Shown here piece by piece: positions 8,074 through 17,038 of a DNA stretch of 64,000 nucleotides. Numbering within the stretch: position 1 is the first letter of the stretch; each line of letters begins with the position of its first letter. The DNA comes from Bacteroidota bacterium (GTDB taxonomy: Bacteria > Bacteroidota > Bacteroidia > Bacteroidales > JAAUTT01): assembly GCA_030706405.1 (NCBI GenBank), contig JAUZOO010000007.1:186001-250000 (forward strand), read 5' to 3'. The notes under the pieces are model-generated. The model ran no database searches, was not told where the DNA came from, and worked only from the letters and a program-made list of their open reading frames with translations. The position numbers and the translations under genes are program-made.

Positions 8074-9096
8074 CTATCTCATTAGGAATGAGAAACGATC
8101 AACATTTTTAAGTGCAATACCGGTACCGCGGGCAACTGCACGCAATGGGTCTTCGGCTACGTGAAAAGGTATGTTAATCTTATCGGTAAGACGTTTGTCC
8201 AAACCACGGAGTAACGCGCCTCCACCGGCAAGATAAACTCCTTTTGTAACAATATCGGCATATAACTCCGGAGGAGTTTGCTCCAACACGCCAAGAATAG
8301 CAGTTTCAATTTTTGCAATCGACTTATCCAAACAGTGCGAAATTTCCTGATATGACACCGGAACCTCGATAGGTAGGGCTGTCATGAGGTTAGGACCACG
8401 TACTACATAATCATCGGGCGGAGTTTCCAGATCAGGCAAAGCCGAACCTACCTGAATTTTAATTTCCTCGGCAGTACGTTCGCCTACCTTAATATTGTGT
8501 TGATGGCGCATGTAAGCCTGAATGTCAGCTGTAAAACCATCCCCAGCGATACGGATGGATTTATTGCATACAATACCGCCAAGAGCGATTACCGCAATTT
8601 CAGTGGTTCCTCCTCCGATGTCAACAACCATGCAGCCTTCAGGAGCTTCAACATCCAAGCCTATACCGATGGCTGCGGCCATAGGTTCGTAAATCATGTA
8701 AACATCACGTCCTCCGGCATGTTCAGAAGAGTCACGTACAGCACGTACTTCAACTTCAGTACTTCCCGAGGGGATGCATACAACCATTCGCAGCGAAGGG
8801 GTAATCCAGTTGTTTTTGCTGTTGATCATTTTAATCATACCGCGGATCATCAGCTCTGCAGCATGGAAGTCGGCAATAACGCCATCTCTCAACGGACGGA
8901 TAGTTCGGATGTTTTCGTGCGTTTTACCGTGCATTTGCCTGGCTTTCTCGCCAATGGCAATTAGCTTCCCGGTAGTGTGGTCGATTGCCACAATAGAAGG
9001 CTCGTCAACCACCACTTTATCATTATGAATGATAATGGTATTGGCAGTCCCTAAGTCAACGGCAATCTCCTGTGTTAAAAATGAAAAGAGGCCCAT
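8074..9096 (-). CDS. mreB: Actin-like cell-shape protein MreB
   Basis: A 340-aa bacterial actin that forms membrane-associated filaments and positions wall synthesis. Nucleotide-binding segments are clear: DLGTANTIIIHNDKVVV near the N terminus, VVDIGGGTTEIAVIALGG near residue 160, and YLAGGGALLRGLDKRL near residue 290. The N-terminal MGLFSFLTQE resembles the membrane-binding start of other MreBs. Length is typical. purH lies 32 bp upstream. Confidence 0.97.
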   Translation of the reverse strand: MGLFSFLTQEIAVDLGTANTIIIHNDKVVVDEPSIVAIDHTTGKLIAIGEKARQMHGKTHENIRTIRPLRDGVIADFHAAELMIRGMIKMINSKNNWITPSLRMVVCIPSGSTEVEVRAVRDSSEHAGGRDVYMIYEPMAAAIGIGLDVEAPEGCMVVDIGGGTTEIAVIALGGIVCNKSIRIAGDGFTADIQAYMRHQHNIKVGERTAEEIKIQVGSALPDLETPPDDYVVRGPNLMTALPIEVPVSYQEISHCLDKSIAKIETAILGVLEQTPPELYADIVTKGVYLAGGGALLRGLDKRLTDKINIPFHVAEDPLRAVARGTGIALKNVDRFSFLMR

Positions 9097-9128
9097 GTTT
9101 ATTTAATTTTTTTATTTACAGCTTGAGT

Positions 9129-10655
9129 CTAATGTTTGAAATGCCGGATTCCTGTGAATGCCATGGCGATGTTGTGATGATCGCAGTATTCAATAGAATC
9201 ATTGTCTTTAACTGATCCGCCAGGCTGAACTACACTGGTAATTCCTGCCTGATGGGCAATTTCAACACAATCGGCAAAAGGAAAGAATGCATCGCTGGCC
9301 ATTACTGCTCCTTTTAAATCGAAACCAAAAGTACCAGCCTTTTCGATTGCTTGTTGAAGCGCATCAACTCGTGATGTCTGTCCAACTCCGCTGGCAAAGA
9401 GTTGCTTGTTCTTTGCCAGAACAATAGCATTCGACTTGGTATGTTTTACAATTTTATTAGCAAAGATAAGGTCGGAAATTTCTGCCGAAGTCGGGGCTTG
9501 TTTGGTGACCGTTTGCATGTCGTTTTCAGTTTCAATGCTGAGGTCTTTTTCCTGCATTACCACACCATTCAGAAGCGAACGATGAGTATACGCCGGAAGT
9601 TGCGCCGGTTTTTGAATGAGGATAATCCTGTTTTTACGCGACTTCAAAACCTCAAGGGCTTTTTCGTCGTATGCAGGGGCAATAATTACCTCGAAAAATA
9701 ACTGGTTGATTTCGTTGGCCGTTTCTGCGTCAACGGTTTTATTGGTGATGAGAACACCTCCAAAAGCCGAAACAGGGTCGCCGGCAAGCGCATCTTTCCA
9801 GGCATCAATAAGGTTTTCGCGTGAAGCTATACCGCAGGCATTGTTGTGTTTAAGGATAGCAAACGTTGTTTCGGAAAATTCCGAAATCAGGTTTACAGCA
9901 GCATCAATGTCGAGCAAATTATTGTAAGATATTTCTTTACCGTGAATTTGCTGGAAAATATCGTCGAGGTTGCCGAAGAAGAATCCTTTTTGATGTGGAT
10001 TTTCGCCATAGCGCAAAGTAGAACCTTTGGTTATGCTTTGTTTGAATACCGGGAATGTCGAATCCTGATTGAAATAATTAAAAATCGCGGTATCGTAGTG
10101 CGACGAAACGTTAAAGGCAGATGCAGCAAACCATTTGCGGTCGGCCAGCGATGTTTCGCCATGTTTTTCGTTGAGAAGCTCGATGAGTTTGCCGTATTCG
10201 TTTTTCGAAGGGACAATCACTACATCGTTAAAGTTTTTGGCAGCAGCCCTGATGAGTGAAATGCCTCCAATGTCAATTTTTTCGATAATTGCCTGCTCTT
10301 CAGCACCTGAAGCTACAGTTTCTTCAAAAGGATATAGATCGACAATTACAAGATCAACCGGGGGAATTTCATATTGGCTGGCTTCGGCAAGGTCTTTCGG
10401 ATTGTCGCGACGGTACAAAATGCCGCCAAACACTTTTGGATGTAAGGTTTTTACCCGTCCGCCAAAAATTGAAGGATATGATGTTACGTCTTCAACTGCG
10501 GTAACTTTTATGCCTAAGCTTTCAATAAAGTCTTGTGTTCCACCTGTGGAATATAACTTAACGTTCAGTGAATTAAGTTTTTTTACAATCTCTTCCAGGT
10601 TATCCTTATGATAAACTGAAATCAATGCCGATGTAATCTTTTTTAAATCGTTCAT
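9129..10655 (-). CDS. purH: Bifunctional AICAR transformylase/IMP cyclohydrolase PurH
   Basis: The enzyme for the last two steps of IMP synthesis; 508 aa. The N-terminal IMP cyclohydrolase domain (~1-190) carries STGGTQDFIESLGI and GGRVKTLHPKVFGG. The C-terminal transformylase domain carries LRYGENPHQKG, LKHNNACGIA, KHTKSNAIVLAKN and the closing TGIRHFKH. Length and both domains are complete. It is the first gene of the mre operon; purH next to mreB is a recurring arrangement in Bacteroidota. A -7 element at 10679-10686 probably drives the whole operon. Confidence 0.97.
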   Translation of the reverse strand: MNDLKKITSALISVYHKDNLEEIVKKLNSLNVKLYSTGGTQDFIESLGIKVTAVEDVTSYPSIFGGRVKTLHPKVFGGILYRRDNPKDLAEASQYEIPPVDLVIVDLYPFEETVASGAEEQAIIEKIDIGGISLIRAAAKNFNDVVIVPSKNEYGKLIELLNEKHGETSLADRKWFAASAFNVSSHYDTAIFNYFNQDSTFPVFKQSITKGSTLRYGENPHQKGFFFGNLDDIFQQIHGKEISYNNLLDIDAAVNLISEFSETTFAILKHNNACGIASRENLIDAWKDALAGDPVSAFGGVLITNKTVDAETANEINQLFFEVIIAPAYDEKALEVLKSRKNRIILIQKPAQLPAYTHRSLLNGVVMQEKDLSIETENDMQTVTKQAPTSAEISDLIFANKIVKHTKSNAIVLAKNKQLFASGVGQTSRVDALQQAIEKAGTFGFDLKGAVMASDAFFPFADCVEIAHQAGITSVVQPGGSVKDNDSIEYCDHHNIAMAFTGIRHFKH

Positions 10656-10678
10656 TTACAATATCTTGAAATTTCGTG

Positions 10679-10686
10679 CAAAGTTA
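10679..10686 (-). promoter_or_regulatory. -7 element upstream of purH
   Basis: On the minus strand this reads TAACTTTG, an exact TAnnTTTG match 23 bp upstream of the purH ATG. It predicts a leader of about 18 nt. No clear -33 element is seen. Confidence 0.45.
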
Positions 10687-10887
10687 TTAAAAAAGTATTT
10701 AAAATTAATTACTTTTAGCAATCCAATTGCTTATTAGTAATAATTATCAATCCAATATTGTTGTCGAGATCCTTGGCTGGGGGGTGTTCTAAGTTCAGAA
10801 TAGATTACTCCCTGCTAAAACGGTCAAAAATACTTATAAAAGTGCTTTGAAACACTATCATTAAAAAATAATTCAAAATAATTTACT

Positions 10888-12135
10888 GTGGTATTATTCG
10901 CTAAACTTCTGAAAGAAAGTATGCTGTTTGCTTATAGCTCTGTTGTTGTAAACAAACTTCGTACGTTCCTTACTTTACTGGGTATTACCATTGGGATTTT
11001 TGCCATCATATCGGTTTTTACCATTCTTAATTCGATGGAGACTAATGTCCGCGAGAGCATATCCTCACTGGGTAGCGATGTTATATACATACAGAAGTGG
11101 CCGTGGTCATTTGAAAGCGATTATCCGTGGTGGGAATATATCAAACGCCCGGAACCGGACCTGAACGATTATAAAGAACTGAAAAGGAGAAGCCGGTTGG
11201 CCGATGCGGTATGTCTTTCGTCGCAAGTGAGCCGCCAGATTAAATATGGTAATAATTATACCGAGAAGATTGATATTATGATGAATACCCATGAGTATTT
11301 CGATATCAAACCTTTTGAGCTGGAATATGGACGATATTTTTCGCCGGTAGAATCGGAATTTGGACGAAACTGCTGCATTATCGGGAATAATATCGCTTCC
11401 CAGCTTTTTGAAAACCAAAATCCGGTTGGAAAGGAAGTGAAACTGATGGGACGGAAACTTTTGGTAATTGGTGTTGTGAAAAAGATGGGAAAAGATTTTT
11501 TGGGTGCAAGCAGTCTGGACGATGCAGCGTTAATCCCCTTGAATTATGGTAAGTACCTGTTCGATATTCGATATATCGGAGCCTCTTTAATGGTAAAAGC
11601 TAAAGTTGGCGTATCCTTGGGCGAACTTCAGGAAGAATTACGGATAATAATGCGTTCGATTCGTAAAATCAGGCCATTGGAGAAAGAGAATTTTGCACTA
11701 AACCAGACTAGCCTCCTTAATAAAATGACTGATAGTATTTTTAAAGTTATTAACCTTGCCGGTTGGATAATTGGCGGCTTTTCGATTTTGGTGGGCGGTT
11801 TTGGTATTGCCAACATTATGTTTGTGTCCGTAAAGGAGCGTACTCATATTATAGGTATTCAAAAGGCTTGCGGGGCAAAACGGTACGTGATACTGGTGCA
11901 GTTTCTCTCCGAAGCTGTTATTTTGGCAATTGCAGGTGGAATCATCGGGTTGTTACTGGTTTTTTGCGGTACACTCATCGTAAATTCGCTTAGTTCATTT
12001 ACCATTACGCTAACTTTGGGCAATGTCATTACAGGGCTTTTAGTATCGGGGATTATTGGCGTAGTTTCGGGGTTTGCCCCGGCCTGGTCAGCTGCAAGGC
12101 TAAGTCCGGTGGATGCGATAAATACTCATTTTTAA
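10888..12135 (+). CDS. ABC transporter permease, MacB/FtsX type
   Basis: A 415-aa permease subunit of the type VII (MacB-like) ABC superfamily, which typically extrudes lipoproteins, peptides or drugs across the envelope by mechanotransmission. The order is an N-terminal membrane helix (~25-45, LTLLGITIGIFAIISVF), a large extracytoplasmic MacB_PCD domain (~50-280), then three membrane helices (~285-400) of the FtsX domain. GTG at 10888 is chosen because the residues before the next ATG match the usual family start. No ATP-binding subunit is adjacent, so it must be encoded elsewhere. It overlaps the convergent antiporter gene by 4 bp. Confidence 0.88.
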   Translation: MVLFAKLLKESMLFAYSSVVVNKLRTFLTLLGITIGIFAIISVFTILNSMETNVRESISSLGSDVIYIQKWPWSFESDYPWWEYIKRPEPDLNDYKELKRRSRLADAVCLSSQVSRQIKYGNNYTEKIDIMMNTHEYFDIKPFELEYGRYFSPVESEFGRNCCIIGNNIASQLFENQNPVGKEVKLMGRKLLVIGVVKKMGKDFLGASSLDDAALIPLNYGKYLFDIRYIGASLMVKAKVGVSLGELQEELRIIMRSIRKIRPLEKENFALNQTSLLNKMTDSIFKVINLAGWIIGGFSILVGGFGIANIMFVSVKERTHIIGIQKACGAKRYVILVQFLSEAVILAIAGGIIGLLLVFCGTLIVNSLSSFTITLTLGNVITGLLVSGIIGVVSGFAPAWSAARLSPVDAINTHF

Positions 12136-14147
12136 TCGGTTATTTCTGGTAAATCAACCTGCTCAGGATAGATAATCATAAACCGTTTGGTTCCTAACTG
12201 TGTCATTAGCCGGGGAAGGACTATTTGACGACGACTAAAGGAAAACATCGAAGGCCGGGCTGATATAGCAACCAGCAAATCCTCTGCTTCAATTTCAATG
12301 GGCAATAACGAAATGTTCGGATAAAAGCCGTAAGGGATATAGTTGTTGTCGTTGAACGACTTATAGGCTTGCATACGGGTTTTTAATTCATCCATTATAA
12401 TATTGGGCGCCAGAAATTTAATTATGCCACCCGAGTTCTTCGATAAGCTCATTAAGGCGTTTACCCATCCGTAAAATCCAACTTCTTTACAGGCATTTAC
12501 AGGTACCATCACGTAAATATGCTTCAACCGGACAATGGGCTCGTTTATTTTGACCACCATAATCATCAGTCGTGTGCTTTCGAGTAAATTATCGATAATG
12601 TTGCCGAAAAAGTAGTTCACAGTGGAAGAACGTCCGCTCCATCCGATAACGATGCGCGTTGCAAGCAGTTCTTTTGCAGCACGCGAAATGCCCGAGGGTA
12701 TATTAATGTCCACCCGGGTAAGCGGAGTTACAACTACATCGGCTGCGGCTGCATGGGCTGATAGTTTTTCCATGGTGTTACGGTTGTCTCGAGCCGTCTG
12801 GGAAGCCTCGTTATCGTCATTTATGATTGACAACGAATAGATTACGGAATCGGATTTTGGTAATCGCGTAAAGAGAGCCAGATCAACCAGTTTTTTAAAT
12901 GATTCTGGTTTGGCAACGGGAACCAGGATGCGTTCGGAGCCGGAGGTCAGGTCGTGGACAGGATCTGCTTCGTAGAGGGCAATCGTTCGTCCGGCATATT
13001 CGGTCATAAATGAGCTAACCAGGCAGGTAGCAAGAATTAGTAAGATTGTACCGTTTAGAACTTTGTCGTCAAGAAGTCCAATTTGATACCCTACCATAAT
13101 CACTGCAATAGTTGCGGCAGCATGAGAACTACTCAATCCGAAAATCAGGTTGCGGTCGGTACGGGAGTATTTATACATCCATTGTGTGAGTGAGGCTGCC
13201 AGGAATTTTCCGGCAATGGCTACAGAAATCAGTACAAAGGCAATAATGAGCGTGTCGGGACCGGAAAATAAAACTTTTAGATTAACTAACATCCCTACGC
13301 TAATCAGAAAAAACGGAATAAATAACGAGTTTCCGATAAATACGGTACGGTTCATCAATGGAGAATGGCTGGGAATAACCCGGTTAAGGGCCAAGCCCGA
13401 TAAAAATGCACCAACAATAGGTTCAATGCCAGCCCATTTTCCGAGCATTGCCGACAAAAACATGGCTACAAGAACAAATACATATTGCTGTGTACCGTCG
13501 CTTTGAAAATTGTCGAAATACCAACGGGCTATTTTAGGCAAACCCCAAAGTACAACAAATACGAACACTGCAAGAAGCACGATTAATTGAAGCCAGAACA
13601 TTCCGTTCAGCTTTCCTTCGTAAGCCGTGGTAATAACCGTAAGTAATAACAGAACAGCGGTATCGGTGATAATTGTTCCGCCAATGGTAACAACTACCGA
13701 TTCCCGGCGGGTGATATTTAATCGGCTGACAATGGGGTATGACAACAACGTGTGTGTCGAAAACATACTCGACACCAGTAATGCTGGCAAAAACGCAAAA
13801 TTTAAAAGGTACTTAAGGATGAAAAAACCGGTAATGAGCGGTATGAAAAATGTTGCAGCGCCAAAAAATAAGCTTTTATTCCGGTTCCGCACAAAGCTGC
13901 TCATGTTTATCTCTAAACCCGCCAGAAACATAATGTAGAGTAAACCTACAGTGCCAAAAATGCTGACACCCTGATTGTTGTCTAGAAAGCCGGAGCCGTT
14001 TGGCCCAATTATTACCCCGGCAAGGATTAGTCCAAAAATTGAAGGGATATTAATTTTCCGCGAAAGGTAGGGGACAAAAAGGATGATGGAGATAATCAGC
14101 GTAAAGATTGCGACAGGGTTCTTTATAGGCGTAATGTCAAGTACCAT
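12132..14147 (-). CDS. CPA2-type cation:proton antiporter with C-terminal regulatory domain
   Basis: A 671-aa protein. Residues ~1-390 hold about 12 membrane helices of the CPA2 (KefB/NapA-like) exchanger fold, with segments such as LAGVIIGPNGSGFLD, IVGAFLSGLALNRVIPSHSP and FFLISVGMLVNLKVLF. Residues ~405-671 are soluble and resemble tandem universal-stress/nucleotide-binding domains (ERILVPVAKPESF; TRIVIGWSGRSSTVNYFFG). It probably exchanges Na+ or K+ for H+ under nucleotide control (inference; the ion cannot be read from sequence). Confidence 0.85.
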   Translation of the reverse strand: MVLDITPIKNPVAIFTLIISIILFVPYLSRKINIPSIFGLILAGVIIGPNGSGFLDNNQGVSIFGTVGLLYIMFLAGLEINMSSFVRNRNKSLFFGAATFFIPLITGFFILKYLLNFAFLPALLVSSMFSTHTLLSYPIVSRLNITRRESVVVTIGGTIITDTAVLLLLTVITTAYEGKLNGMFWLQLIVLLAVFVFVVLWGLPKIARWYFDNFQSDGTQQYVFVLVAMFLSAMLGKWAGIEPIVGAFLSGLALNRVIPSHSPLMNRTVFIGNSLFIPFFLISVGMLVNLKVLFSGPDTLIIAFVLISVAIAGKFLAASLTQWMYKYSRTDRNLIFGLSSSHAAATIAVIMVGYQIGLLDDKVLNGTILLILATCLVSSFMTEYAGRTIALYEADPVHDLTSGSERILVPVAKPESFKKLVDLALFTRLPKSDSVIYSLSIINDDNEASQTARDNRNTMEKLSAHAAAADVVVTPLTRVDINIPSGISRAAKELLATRIVIGWSGRSSTVNYFFGNIIDNLLESTRLMIMVVKINEPIVRLKHIYVMVPVNACKEVGFYGWVNALMSLSKNSGGIIKFLAPNIIMDELKTRMQAYKSFNDNNYIPYGFYPNISLLPIEIEAEDLLVAISARPSMFSFSRRQIVLPRLMTQLGTKRFMIIYPEQVDLPEITD

Positions 14148-14248
14148 AATTTATTATATTTTAGCAACCCTACTCATTAATTTCTCAGAATCGGCAATCT
14201 AAAATAACGGATAATTGGTACAAGGACAAAAAAATGTCAAGCTTCAGC

Positions 14249-15049
14249 TTAGTTCTCTTTGTAAATATCCTGAATAACAAGGCCTGCCAAGGTAAAACCG
14301 AAAATTGCGGTAATGTGTGCCGTAGTTCCGTTGATAACAGCTTTCAGGCTACACCACTCGTGATCGACAAGTTCAGGGTCGCCGGGGCCGTTTTTAGCTT
14401 TTGGGCATAAGCATTTGTCGGTTCCGCAGGTGGCGCCGGAACCTTTATTTTCAAGTACCTCGTCGCTATAAACACATAAAAATGCTTTAGCAGGAAGGTC
14501 GCCCTTCCGGATCATTTTTCTAATCTTTGAACCCAGTGGACAGCCACTCACCTTCCAGAATTCGCCTACCCTTATTCTGGTTGGGTCAACTTTTAACGAT
14601 GCTCCCATTGACGAGAAAAAAGTAGCATTGGTTCGGGTAGCCATGCGGATAAGATGAATCTTGCTTCCTAAACTGTCAATAGCATCAATAATATAATCGT
14701 ACGAATCGAGATCAAAACTGTCGTGATTATCTTTATTGTATATTTTCTGTAGTGCATTAATTTCTGCGTATGGGTTAATTTCAAGCAACCGGGTTTTTAA
14801 AGCTTCGGTTTTTACTTCCCCTACGGTTTTTGTGGTAGCATGCAATTGCCGGTTAATATTAGTAACGCATACCCTGTCCGAATCGACGAGGGTGATTTTT
14901 TTGATCCCGGTACGTACCAAGCTCTCCGCACACCAACTACCAACGCCTCCAATTCCAAAAATGATTACTTTTTTTCCTGACAGCCCGTCCATTTTTTCTT
15001 TTCCCAACAGTAGCTCTGTCCGTTGGAAAATCCCCCGCTCAATACTCAT
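14249..15049 (-). CDS. tcdA: tRNA threonylcarbamoyladenosine dehydratase TcdA
   Basis: A 266-aa E1/ThiF-like enzyme that cyclises t6A to ct6A in ANN-decoding tRNAs, using ATP. Visible are the Rossmann motif FGIGGVGSWCAESLVRTGI, the Mg/ATP-binding VDSDRVCVTNINRQLHA, and a cysteine-rich segment (GATCGTDKCLCPKAK, ~residues 205-220). Length fits TcdA (~265 aa) rather than MoeB or ThiF. It probably has its own promoter at 15085-15092. Confidence 0.9.
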   Translation of the reverse strand: MSIERGIFQRTELLLGKEKMDGLSGKKVIIFGIGGVGSWCAESLVRTGIKKITLVDSDRVCVTNINRQLHATTKTVGEVKTEALKTRLLEINPYAEINALQKIYNKDNHDSFDLDSYDYIIDAIDSLGSKIHLIRMATRTNATFFSSMGASLKVDPTRIRVGEFWKVSGCPLGSKIRKMIRKGDLPAKAFLCVYSDEVLENKGSGATCGTDKCLCPKAKNGPGDPELVDHEWCSLKAVINGTTAHITAIFGFTLAGLVIQDIYKEN

Positions 15050-15084
15050 AAAAGAATAAATGATGTTTATATCTTATTTGTGGG

Positions 15085-15092
15085 CAAAACTA
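15085..15092 (-). promoter_or_regulatory. -7 element upstream of tcdA
   Basis: On the minus strand this reads TAGTTTTG, an exact TAnnTTTG match 35 bp upstream of the tcdA ATG, giving a leader of about 30 nt. No matching -33 element was found. Confidence 0.4.
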
Positions 15093-15135
15093 CTAAAAAA
15101 TAAGATATTGAAATTTGTGAACAGTTAATTTACAA

Positions 15136-16458
15136 TTACTTGGAAATTTGAATTTTAACCTTCTTTTTTTTCAACGGTTCGTCCTTGAGTAATCGTATAA
15201 CCTGATGGGCCAGGGTGCGTTTTATCGCTACATACGATGTGTAGTCAAGGACATCAATTCGTCCGAGGTCTTCTTTTTGAAGTTTTCCTTTCTGCAGGAC
15301 AAAACCAACGATGTCTCCTTTGCTAATCTTGTCCTTTTTTCCTTTACCTATATATATAGTAATCCATTGCGGATGTTCCGGAACTTCCGGGTAATCGGGA
15401 AGGGAAATAAAATCGGGTTCAATATTCAGATATTCAGGAAGATGATCTTCTTCGGCAAGCACCAGATATGCAGTACCCTCAGCGTTCATACGGGCAGTGC
15501 GTCCGTTACGGTGTAGGAAAACCTTCTCCTGTGTGGTAAGCTGATAGTGTATAACGTATTTTATTTCAGGAATGTCCAGTCCTCGCGAAGCCAGATCGGT
15601 GGTAATAAGAAGGTGATGACTGCCGTTTCTGAATTTGATGAGTTCGCGTTCGCGTTCATCCTGTTCCATCCCACCATGAAAGATGCCATGTTCCAGACCT
15701 TTTTCCCACAGTAGGTTGCTAATGCGTTCTACAGTATCACGATGGTTGCAGAATACCAGAGTTGCTTCGTTGCCCAATTTGCAAACCAAACGAAACAAAG
15801 CTTCCAGTTTGTCGCTTCCTTCCGAACGTACGGCTTTCTGTGCCAGCCCACGAGGAGACGCATTTTCTAGGTAATTCAAAGTTTTGGGAGTGGTAATACC
15901 GGTAAAATCGGGAATCTCAATGGCGTTCGTAGCCGATGTCAAAATACGTTTTGAGAGCGATGTTAACTGCCCGGTGATAAAAGCCATTTCTTCCTGAAAT
16001 CCCAGTTCGAGCGATTTGTCGAACTCGTCGAGTACCAGTGTTCGGATGGAAGAAACATTTATATTATTCCGGCGGATATGATCGGCGATACGACCAGGCG
16101 TTCCGATAAGTAGTGCAGGAGGCTGAATCAAATTGTTTTTTTCAATCTTTATGGGGTGTCCTCCATAGCAGCAATTAACTTTGAATCCGGTAGCCATTTG
16201 CTTAAAAACCTGTTCTATCTGCAACGCCAGTTCCCGCGAAGGTGTTAGTACCAATGTCTGTATGCCGGGTTGGTTTAAATCAAGGGTTAACAATACCGGC
16301 AATAGAAATCCAAGGGTTTTCCCTGTTCCTGTAGGCGAAAGCAAAACTATATCAGACGGTTGTTCCCCAGCATCTATAGCGGCAACTTGCATTGGGTTCA
16401 GAGACGAAATTTTAAGGTTGTCCAGTACTTTTTGGATGATGATATTTTTTTTCTGCAT
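15136..16458 (-). CDS. DEAD-box RNA helicase, DbpA-like
   Basis: A 440-aa ATP-dependent RNA helicase. Motifs in order: Q motif (LNPMQVAAI), Walker A (LSPTGTGKT), Ia (TPSRELALQ), DEFD in place of DEAD (LVLDEFDKS), SAT (RILTSAT), ITTDLASRGLDIP and HRNGRTARM. The C-terminal ~75 residues (ITIYIGKGKKDKISKGDIVG onward) resemble the DbpA RNA-binding domain that targets 23S rRNA, so a role in 50S assembly is likely. An exact -7 match ends 4 bp before the ATG, raising a leaderless mRNA. It is divergent from the RRM gene. Confidence 0.88.
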   Translation of the reverse strand: MQKKNIIIQKVLDNLKISSLNPMQVAAIDAGEQPSDIVLLSPTGTGKTLGFLLPVLLTLDLNQPGIQTLVLTPSRELALQIEQVFKQMATGFKVNCCYGGHPIKIEKNNLIQPPALLIGTPGRIADHIRRNNINVSSIRTLVLDEFDKSLELGFQEEMAFITGQLTSLSKRILTSATNAIEIPDFTGITTPKTLNYLENASPRGLAQKAVRSEGSDKLEALFRLVCKLGNEATLVFCNHRDTVERISNLLWEKGLEHGIFHGGMEQDERERELIKFRNGSHHLLITTDLASRGLDIPEIKYVIHYQLTTQEKVFLHRNGRTARMNAEGTAYLVLAEEDHLPEYLNIEPDFISLPDYPEVPEHPQWITIYIGKGKKDKISKGDIVGFVLQKGKLQKEDLGRIDVLDYTSYVAIKRTLAHQVIRLLKDEPLKKKKVKIQISK

Positions 16459-16462
16459 CGGG

Positions 16463-16470
16463 CAAAGGTA
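16463..16470 (-). promoter_or_regulatory. -7 element abutting the helicase start codon
   Basis: On the minus strand this reads TACCTTTG (exact TAnnTTTG), ending 4 bp before the ATG at 16458. Transcription starting 4-7 nt downstream would begin at or inside the start codon. Confidence 0.35.
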
Positions 16471-16542
16471 AGTAAATAAAGGGTTCTAATTTTTATTGTA
16501 AATATCCTGTTTATTTACTGTGGTTTACATTGAAAATATCAC

Positions 16543-16550
16543 TACATTTA
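16543..16550 (+). promoter_or_regulatory. Near-match -7 element upstream of the RRM gene
   Basis: TACATTTA matches TAnnTTTG at all but the last base and lies 36 bp upstream of the RRM start codon. No good -33 element is seen. Confidence 0.25.
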
Positions 16551-16586
16551 CAGAATTAAATTAAAACTTAAAAGAATAAGCAGATT

Positions 16587-16982
16587 ATGAACATTTTTGT
16601 AGGAAGCCTTCTGTTCGATATGGATGAAGATGAATTAAGACAAATCTTCGAAGAGTATGGCGAAGTAACCTCTGTAAAAATCATCACCGATAAATTTTCA
16701 GGGAGAAGCAAAGGTTTTGGCTTTGTTGAAATGCCAAATGCCGAAGAAGCCAAAAAAGCCATAGAAGAACTCAACGGCGCCGAAATCGAAGGCCGTGCAA
16801 TGGTTGTTAATGAATCAATCGAAAAGAAGGACGGTCCTCGCAAAAGCTTTGGCGGCGGAAACCGTGGCGGCGGTTTCGGTGGTGGAAACCGTGGCGGTGG
16901 CGGCTATAGAGGCGGTGGAAACCGTGATAACCGTGACAATAGAAGAGATAATAATAGAGGAGGCGGACACAGAACTTATTAA
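16587..16982 (+). CDS. RRM-domain RNA-binding protein with Gly/Arg-rich tail
   Basis: A 131-aa RNA-binding protein. Residues 1-80 form one RRM with RNP2 (IFVGSL) and RNP1 (KGFGFVEM). Residues ~88-131 are low-complexity GGGNRGGG/RDNRDN repeats, an RGG-like tail that can bind RNA and promote condensation. This architecture resembles cyanobacterial Rbp proteins and is widespread in Bacteroidota; targets are unknown. It diverges from the DEAD-box helicase gene 128 bp away, suggesting related RNA-remodelling roles (inference). It ends at a bidirectional terminator. Confidence 0.9.
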   Translation: MNIFVGSLLFDMDEDELRQIFEEYGEVTSVKIITDKFSGRSKGFGFVEMPNAEEAKKAIEELNGAEIEGRAMVVNESIEKKDGPRKSFGGGNRGGGFGGGNRGGGGYRGGGNRDNRDNRRDNNRGGGHRTY

Positions 16983-17000
16983 TCTGTGTGATATAACTTT

Positions 17001-17035
17001 AAAAAGCCCGGTTGGAATCTCCAACCGGGCTTTTT
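17001..17035. terminator. Bidirectional hairpin terminator
   Basis: A perfect 15-bp stem (AAAAAGCCCGGTTGG, loop AATCT) is followed by T-rich sequence in both directions. It sits between the convergent RRM gene and nucleotidyltransferase gene and can serve both. Confidence 0.9.
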
Positions 17036-17038
17036 GTT

